Assembly: GCA_947396885.1 (NCBI GenBank)
Contig: OX377204.1
Location: 41,067,975-41,131,974, forward strand
Length of the DNA stretch: 64,000 nt
Direction: 5' to 3'
Source: Heligmosomoides polygyrus polygyrus
Lineage: Eukaryota > Nematoda > Chromadorea > Rhabditida > Heligmosomidae
Shown: in pieces, positions 58,067 to 64,000 of the stretch
Numbering within the stretch: position 1 is the first letter of the stretch
Layout of the letters: every line of letters starts with the position of its first letter
Notes under the pieces: generated by a model
Told to the model about the DNA's origin: nothing
Seen by the model: only the letters and a program-made list of their open reading frames with translations
Database searches by the model: none
Position numbers and translations under genes: made by a program

Positions 58067-60551
58067 CTACAATCTTTGCCAACGTGACACAAGCTTTCTT
58101 ATCCCAGTAGCATAAAAATCAGAAGTTCTGGAATTGACGAAATCTTCGAAGCAAGGATGAGCGGATTAACCGTTATCCGTTATCCGTTATCCGGTTTCCG
58201 GTGGTTTTTGGCCTATCCGTCTTGTTGTTCGTTATCCGGCGCTTTTGGTCCGGATAACTAACAACAAATTAGCTGAATCTTAGCTTTCGACGTGGTGATG
58301 GGTGGACTATGTACAGGATCCTTCACGTAAGAGTGCTCGTCAGAAACAACAGAAGTATTCAAATCTAGAAGGGTTAATTGAAGTTTCATCACTTGGAAAC
58401 TGGCTACATAGTTTTAAAGATATCTAACTTCCAGCCTTCCAGAAGGCCCGCTAAGCCTGTACCATACTTATGTGCGGCACACTTAGCACAGCATTGTTTA
58501 TTCATCTCAAGTCATGTGCAGACCAAGAAGGCATACAAACTGCTACTAGCAATCGTCAAAAGTGGAGAGCCGCATCCTGGAAAGAATTTTTTACCGCCGA
58601 TCTTTCCATCGTATCATCTGTGGATACACGATTGCTGTATGCTCGATTTGAATGCAGGCGGTAATGGTACCTTTTTAGCCATATGCTGTCGTGAATGATC
58701 AAAAAATACGCAGTACAGCAATGAATACTAGCAAAAGAAATTGAATAAATCTCAGTACATGGACTAAGCAACTTCTCCATTAAAAATTTATGGAAGCAAT
58801 AAAGTACTAAACAAACTTATCGTGGTGGGTGCTGAAGACATCTAGATTTGTTTTAATTTGTGAGTTTTTTTGTGAAACTTATTTGCAACATAGGGAACAC
58901 CTCCGTTTTTGGGCTGGGTCGGATATTCTTCCTCTGCTCCAGAAGGGTTCTGTCGGATATTGTTCCTCAGATCCAGAAGGTCTGGATGTCATAACTCTTT
59001 GAGTGTTTGTTTGCCGTACACAATTGCTTGCAGCTACTATCTAAAAGTTAGTATTTTATCAATGCCAGATAATTCCACGTTGAAGTGCCTTGGATCTTGT
59101 GATGCTATCAAGCAGCAACAACAGTAACGGTTCATAGCATGTGTAGGATCAAGATCGTTATGTGAAGTTTGTTTGACTGGATGTCTCCTGCCTTCTTCTT
59201 CTTTAAGAGACATCGGAAGAAATGCTCTTCCAAGGACTACTCTACTTTTCACTGCTCTAATTGGAAAAAAAAGTTATGCGCAGAGTAAGGCAGGTAAATA
59301 CGACAATCCAACCGACTCCTTAGAAACAGGTGAGAGGCGGGTATGTTGCTGTGCGTCTTCCTACGGATGGGCATAGAACCCCATAGAGCGTCGCTAATGT
59401 GGCGACTGAAAAACGTTTAAAAACAGCACTAAAATCTATAGAAATGGCTTATAAATTAACACTAACAGTGCTTTAAATTCTAATCTGTTGTGGAAATTAG
59501 TGCAGTTTAAAACGAGGTTTAATTTCGTTGTTTGTTCGTTATCCGTTTTTCCGTTATCCGGCCATTTCCGGGCAAAATTATCCGTTATCCGTTATCCGGT
59601 TTTCAAAATTTCATTGTCCGCTCATCCCTGCTTCGAAGGCATTTTCGGCATCCTGTTGGTATTTGAATATTTTCCCTACCAAGAAGTCGCCAAGATGCTT
59701 GAAGAAATGGTAGTCTGTTGGGGAGAGGTCGGGAGAAAACGGAGGATGTGGTAGAGTTTCAATGCTCAGCTCATTCATTTTCTGCAACGTCATTCGTGCT
59801 TCATGGGGGCGGGCATTGTCGTGCAGAAGGAGAACTCGCCTTCGGTTTACCAAGGCCGGCCGGATATCCTTCAACTTCTTCATCATTTCTTCAATTTCAA
59901 TGCAGTACTTCTCTGCCGTGATGGATTCACCGGGGGGGGGGGGAGGAAGCTGTGGTGAATAATTCCCAGCGAACACCACCATACTGTCACCATTACTTTC
60001 TTTTGGTGCAATTCCGGCTTCGCAAAAACCTTGGGGCCCTCATCGCTGTCCACCCACTGTGCCGATCGTCGCCTGTTGTCGTACATTATCCATTTCTCGT
60101 CACAGGTCACGATGCGATCAAGGAATGGGTCCGTTTCGTTCCGTAGAAGCAGTGCGGACGAGATCTCATATCGTCGGTTTCTTTGCTCCTCAGACAGCTC
60201 GTGAGGCACCCATCTTTCCAGCTTTTTGGTCTTTCCAATTTCGTTCAGATGCCGGGCAGCTGTGTTGTGACTGACGCCAAGAACCTTCGCTATCTCCCTG
60301 GTACCTTTGCGTGGATCCTCCTCTACCACATCTCTCAGCTTGTCCTCATCAACATCACTATGCCTCCCACGACCTTCATGTCCTTCCAAGCTCTCACCTC
60401 CATTCCGGAACTTCTGATACCAACGATACGCCGTCCGAATTGTGGAACATCCTTGACCGAATGCGGCGTTGATCTTCTCGTCCGCCTCCTTAGCTGTAGT
60501 GCTCAGCTTGAATTCATACAAGTAAATGCCTCGGATTACCCTTTTGTCCAT
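58067..60551 (-). pseudogene. Mariner transposase (DD34D type), three lesions
   Basis: Start at the ATG at 60551 (MDKRVIRGIYLYEFK), chosen as the usual mariner start over an upstream in-frame ATG at 60566. Then a paired helix-turn-helix domain, WVPHEL (60215), VTCDEKW with the first Asp (60105), LLHDNARPH with the second (59823) and FSPDLSPTDYHFFKHL with the third (59690-59735). A frameshift occurs in the C run near 59932-59944 (G on the plus strand). At 59631 the coding region is cut by the hAT-like insertion and resumes at 58152 with EDFVNSRTSDFY..., ending at a stop at 58067. Apart from the homopolymer shift and the insertion, the catalytic triad is intact, so the copy was probably young when hit. 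Confidence 0.92.
58153..59630. mobile_element. hAT-like non-autonomous element (1.5 kb) inside mariner
   Basis: Ends CAAGGATGAGCGGA at 58153 and the complement of CAGGGATGAGCGGA at 59630, flanked by the 8-bp duplication CTTCGAAG (58145-58152, 59631-59638). Arrays of TATCCGT-type repeats lie at 58174-58255 and 59535-59600, just inside both ends. Two tandem copies of a unit with TCGGATATT occur at 58919-58990. No transposase is recognisable. hAT assignment rests on the ends and the 8-bp target duplication. Confidence 0.9.
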
Positions 60552-60739
60552 CTGCAAAAAAGTCAATAAAACTCTAAAGTTTTCCCACTTTTACATAGAA
60601 AATTTGGTACTCACCGGTAGAGCAAAGTTTGCGCTTCTAAATGATATGCCAAATGTTACGGTTTGCTCTTGATCAAATGCCTAAAGACGCGCCAAAATAT
60701 GGCGCGAGCCAGTGCCATTTAATTCGTTACAACCTAATA

Positions 60740-61985
60740 TATTGCTGAAGCCTATCTTCAATTTGAGGTGGAGGGAGAATCTCAACCGTTGTTGGCATTC
60801 AGCACACACAAGGGACTGTACTGCTTTAACCGCTCCTCACCCTTCAGAGTTAGTGTGGCACCTGGCGTCTTCCAACAACTTATTGATGCTCTTGGCACCT
60901 GGACTGAGGGGACCTCTGCTTATCTTGATGACAACATTATCATCTTGGAAAGAACCTAGAAACGTTTCATGCATCAATGCTGTTTTGGAGAAAATTTAGG
61001 AATATGTGTTCCGTGTTTCCCTGAGCAAGCGCTCACTTCCGCAAGCACAGATCAACTATTTAGCTCGGATTTATTATCCTGCTGACGGACGCCGATCCGA
61101 TCCAGCAAGGAGTGATACCATTACCCGAATGCCAGCATCGAAAGATGTCACTCAACACCGACCCTTCCTCAGCGGAAACTGGAGAACATCTATGAAACAT
61201 TCGTCAGGAACATGCACAACATTCATGCACCGCTAGATGCGCTTACGACGGCGGACGCTACTTTCACAAAGGCGCCTGACTGTCAAACCTCCTTCGACTC
61301 CGTCAAGGCTACCTCGAAGAAGGATTTGCTCTTGGCAAATTTCGACACCAGTCTACCCATCGTTATCGCGACAGATGCGCAATCGCAGTTCTTTCACATT
61401 TCTATCCGAATATAGCCGGAAAAGCCATCTATCATATAAGCGGAGCTATGACTTCATTTCAGAAAAACTACAGTCAAATTGAATAAGAAGCTCTAGCTCT
61501 TCTCTCTACGGTCCAGAGATTCCACTGCTTCATACATGCACGCCTGTTCGCGCCGAGGACGGACCACGAACCGCTAACCTCCATACGCAGAATCAAGCGC
61601 TGGGCTACAACGACGCTGTACTGCCGTTTCACTGTTGTGCACGTAAATGAAAAAGACTTCGGACAAGCCGACGCCTTATCTCGCCTCCTCGCTTCCCAAC
61701 AGTCGTAACCAGAAGACACCGTCATTGCCACCTGGGAAGCCGAAGTGATGGCAGAGCACATGTGCAACTGCAGATATCTTTCCGTTTTTTCAAACTCATC
61801 AGCACGACCACAGTTAGGTACAACGAGCCAACTCAAAAGCTGGATTTCACCAAATCAGGATGATGGCCAAAAATTGACTACAACTCACCACTGTGGCCGT
61901 ACTACAACAGGAGGAACTCACTCTCAACTACCAATGGCTGCTTCCTGGTTGCGAACTACGTGGTAATGCCCGAAGCATTTAAAAA
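60740..61985 (+). pseudogene. Ty3/gypsy reverse transcriptase-RNase H, degraded
   Basis: Reading order: AEAYLQFEVEGESQPLLAF, STHKGLYCFNR, VAPGVFQQLIDAL, then AYLDDN, the YLDD catalytic box with Asn replacing the following hydrophobic residue (60937). Connection motifs QINYLA, KDVTQHRPFL and ATFTKAPDCQTSFDSVK lead into RNase H (PIVIATDAQSQF near 61365, GAMTSFQKNYSQIE with a stop at 61484), then FHCFIHARLF, RTDHEPLTS and FGQADALSRLLASQ (61655-61705). The tail before integrase, GWPKIDYNSPLWPYY, ends near 61975. Frameshifts and stops throughout. Confidence 0.85.
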
Positions 61986-62108
61986 TAGCTGAATACCTTT
62001 TTGAATAGGTCAGTCAAGCACAAATATTTATGCCAAACGTCAGATCCAACCTGACATTCCGTCAACATTAAGGTAGGCAAGTGGTGAAACATGTTCTAGG
62101 AAACGAAA
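61986..62108. other. Short spacer upstream of the 62109 gene
   Basis: Separates the gypsy remnant from the gene to the right; would contain its promoter or 5' UTR. Nothing specific seen. Confidence 0.4.
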
Positions 62109-62754
62109 ATGGAAGGATACGATGGGCACCTTGAGTGGGAAAGCGATGCAAATAAGGTAAGTGTAAATCTTCTCGATAACTCAGAGAATTTTGAGCTCTA
62201 GTACTCAGCCTGCATCAGCGTAATACATTGCACGTAAAATTACTTAACATTAAAGAAGTTCTTAACTTTTCTGTTAAATAATTTTACATGTCGTAATGCT
62301 AGCATATTATGTATACGCCGTAATACACGTAAGGAATACCAGATTATTTCCTTCTTTCTGGTTAGAGCAACTTTTGTTTATTGCATTTAAGCTTAGCTTA
62401 GAACCTCAAAACTCTAGCTTTGCAGATAATCTGCATGAAGTATGAGTTTTACGAAAAAATTCAAACTTTCCGCAAGGAACTCAACAACAGCGAGGTCATG
62501 GAGGTGTTAGAATCGCTCGGTGTAGCAGCTACTGTGAGACTTCGTAGTAATCGGCGCTGAAATGATTTCATAGAAAAGGAGGGCAGCTCTCGTTTAGGAG
62601 ATCCAAATGGAATATCTGTGTAAACTGCTCCTAAAATCACAGTCGCCGGAGGTGGCGAAGGAAGCTCTGCTGATTGCGATCTGCATCGGCAGTAGACCGC
62701 TTGTTGAGCTGATCCTCACACTCTTTCGTGATTTTCCACACGAGGAACGGAGCG
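62109..62754 (+). CDS. Host gene, first three exons; possible ankyrin/TRPC-like N terminus
   Basis: Exon 1 (62109-62156) reads MEGYDGHLEWESDANK and ends at a strong GTAAGTG donor. Exon 2 (62426-62533) follows CTTTGCAG, reads YEFYEKIQTFRKELNN and ends at GTGAGA. Exon 3 (62598-62754) follows CGTTTAG, includes EALLIAICIGSRPLVELIL and ends in phase 1 at GTTGGT. Lengths 48, 108 and 157 nt keep one frame through, which supports a real gene. The exon 3 helix pair resembles an ankyrin-like repeat such as those in the N terminus of TRPC cation channels, but this is a resemblance only. Later exons were not found; a 40-nt candidate near 62813-62853 (open, then GTGAGA) is weak. The gene may run out of the window. 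Confidence 0.55.
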
Positions 62755-64000
62755 GTTGGTTCGAAGTTATTTTAGTACATAGAGCATATGTCCGCATTCA
62801 TCTCAGTAGGGCAGTTCGCTATGTCTGTTCGACAACGGCGAGTAAACTGAAGGTGAGAACTATACAAAGACGAAAATTAGTTGACTGTAAGGATGCTGCT
62901 TTCGATTATGCCTCCAGGCCTGTCTACTACTGGGAGAGATAGATACCCTTCAATTAAATTGGCACAACTTTGGCGATTGCAGCACTCGAGCTCACTGTTT
63001 GTAAGCGTTTGTTGTTCTCATCCTCCTGAAACTTCTTTGTTTTCCACGCCAACTGGAAAGAAGAGATCTATTCTAATCTAATAGAGGTTCTGCTAGAAAA
63101 GTGAAACAGAAACGAACAGAGTTACCTGCCATCGTAAGAAATTATTGGGTCGAGCCGAGAGTTTTCGACTTATCACGAATATCAGATGATGATGATGATG
63201 ATGATGATGAATGAGTGAAAACGTCCTTAACTTCGTAGAGAAATTACCTTCTTGAGCAAAGATCGAAAAATGCGCTTTACACGCTTCTTCCAATAAAACT
63301 CATTAAGAATAACATACTAGTGGTGAACGGCAGGATAGTTGGAGCTCATAGCTGTCGGAATGCATTTTTGACACCTTTCTGCACGCAGCATAACTTCACC
63401 TTGTAAACTTTAAAAAAATTAAATAACAATCACGTGAAGATGATGCATTATGCAATAAAAAATAAAATAAAAATTGCTTGAAATCAGACACCTAAAATTT
63501 TGCACCAATGAATTAATCCTGCTATTTGAAACTCCCGCTCTGATGGGTATAAACTTTTCATTTACCTGGGCAGGTTGAATTTTCAACAAACTTAAAACAA
63601 TTGCCTTTGGATTTTTTCCGCATGTCTAGCTTGTTTACTTGATTCCATTTTGAACTATACCAACAATACCTCATCGAACACCAAAAAATTTGATCAGCTG
63701 ATAGTGACCAAGATGCATCGCGATGGCTCTAGAACGCCAACTCTCCGACCAATATTTATACTGAACCATTTCAAACAGTTCGCGGGATCACGGAGCTAGA
63801 CATCTGTGAAACTGCTTTTGCGGATGCTTTAAAACGCACTGGAAAGGTGAAAATGCTCGAAAAGTGGGCGCGCCGCGAGTTGAGTGAGCGGGAAAATTGT
63901 AACGTTTCGAGATTTGTTCTTCTCTAATTTTACGCAAGAAAACTTGTCCGTTTTTGGATCGGATCACTTGTGATGAATAGCGGATTCTGTGTGATAACAG
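62755..64000. other. AT-rich end of window; microsatellite
   Basis: A (GAT)n run of nearly nine units lies at 63185-63210. Short frames only. If the 62109 gene continues, this would be intron; no convincing exon seen. Confidence 0.35.

Larger units (their letters stand above)
57964..60737 (-). mobile_element. Mariner transposon, interrupted by hAT-like element
   Basis: Ends TTAGGTTGTAACGAA at 57964 and its complement ending at 60737 are flanked by TA (57962-57963, 60738-60739). Removing the inserted 1478-bp element and its duplicated 8 bp leaves 1288 bp, the normal mariner length. The size and the host suggest a relative of the hookworm mariner bandit, but subfamily identity is an inference. 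Confidence 0.92.
57844..61985 (+). mobile_element. Ty3/gypsy retrotransposon remnant, split by mariner
   Basis: Polymerase coding sequence is present left (about 57844-57963) and right (60740-61985) of the inserted mariner. No LTRs, gag or integrase are seen, so this is an internal remnant of a Ty3/gypsy element. The duplicated TA of the mariner insertion falls within the reverse transcriptase region just before the AEAYLQFEVEG segment. Confidence 0.8.

Noticed and set aside
1..64000. Spliced leader, rRNA, tRNA genes, or a defence or toxin gene system
   Set aside because: No matching motifs were seen on either strand; the gene content is transposon fragments plus a few host exons.

Overview
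This window reads as nuclear DNA of a clade V, probably strongylid or hookworm-like, nematode. The evidence is short exons with nematode-type splice signals, an exon set of a Clc-like (claudin-like) membrane protein, an RTE-clade LINE, several mariner-family transposons and tRNA-derived SINEs. No operons, rRNA, tRNA or CRISPR were seen. Almost all open reading frames are fragments of mobile elements. Two host genes are reasonably supported: the first three exons of a Clc-like gene (3481-4643, minus) and the first three exons of a gene at the right end (62109-62754, plus).

Layout. 1-3.2 kb holds two inverted-repeat DNA elements and a SINE. 3.5-4.6 kb is the Clc-like gene. 5.9-7.4 kb is a member of a subrepeat-rich palindromic family. 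9.16-9.63 kb is an internally deleted mariner, and 10.6-11.2 kb the 3' end of a CR1-like LINE. 12.9-15.6 kb is a nearly perfect 2.7-kb palindrome. 13.2-30.6 kb is a large direct duplication whose two copies abut a 200-N assembly gap. An RTE LINE occupies 29760-36032 on the minus strand, flanked by a 15-bp target duplication and split by a 3.1-kb hAT-like element with its own 8-bp target duplication. 39.3-42.9 kb and 47.5-48.6 kb hold older relatives of the palindrome. 49.36-51.76 kb is a second RTE copy with the reverse transcriptase core deleted. 52.8-53.6 and 56.0-57.1 kb are two decayed mariner/Tc1-type transposases. 57.8-62.0 kb is a three-level nest: a hAT-like element inside a mariner transposase gene, inside a Ty3/gypsy reverse transcriptase gene.

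The main value of the window is a transposon chronology readable to the base. Target duplications, an empty site and the duplicated block order the events: RTE insertion, then hAT insertion, then duplication (or allelic split), then a PIF/Harbinger-like MITE landing inside the target duplication of the RTE in one copy only. The two hAT-like families share a design: short CAGGG-type ends, 8-bp target duplications, and arrays of a degenerate 7-bp repeat just inside both ends. The palindrome family shows arm-specific sequence replacement between the two block copies. No coherent new multi-gene system was found; the most novel items are these element families.
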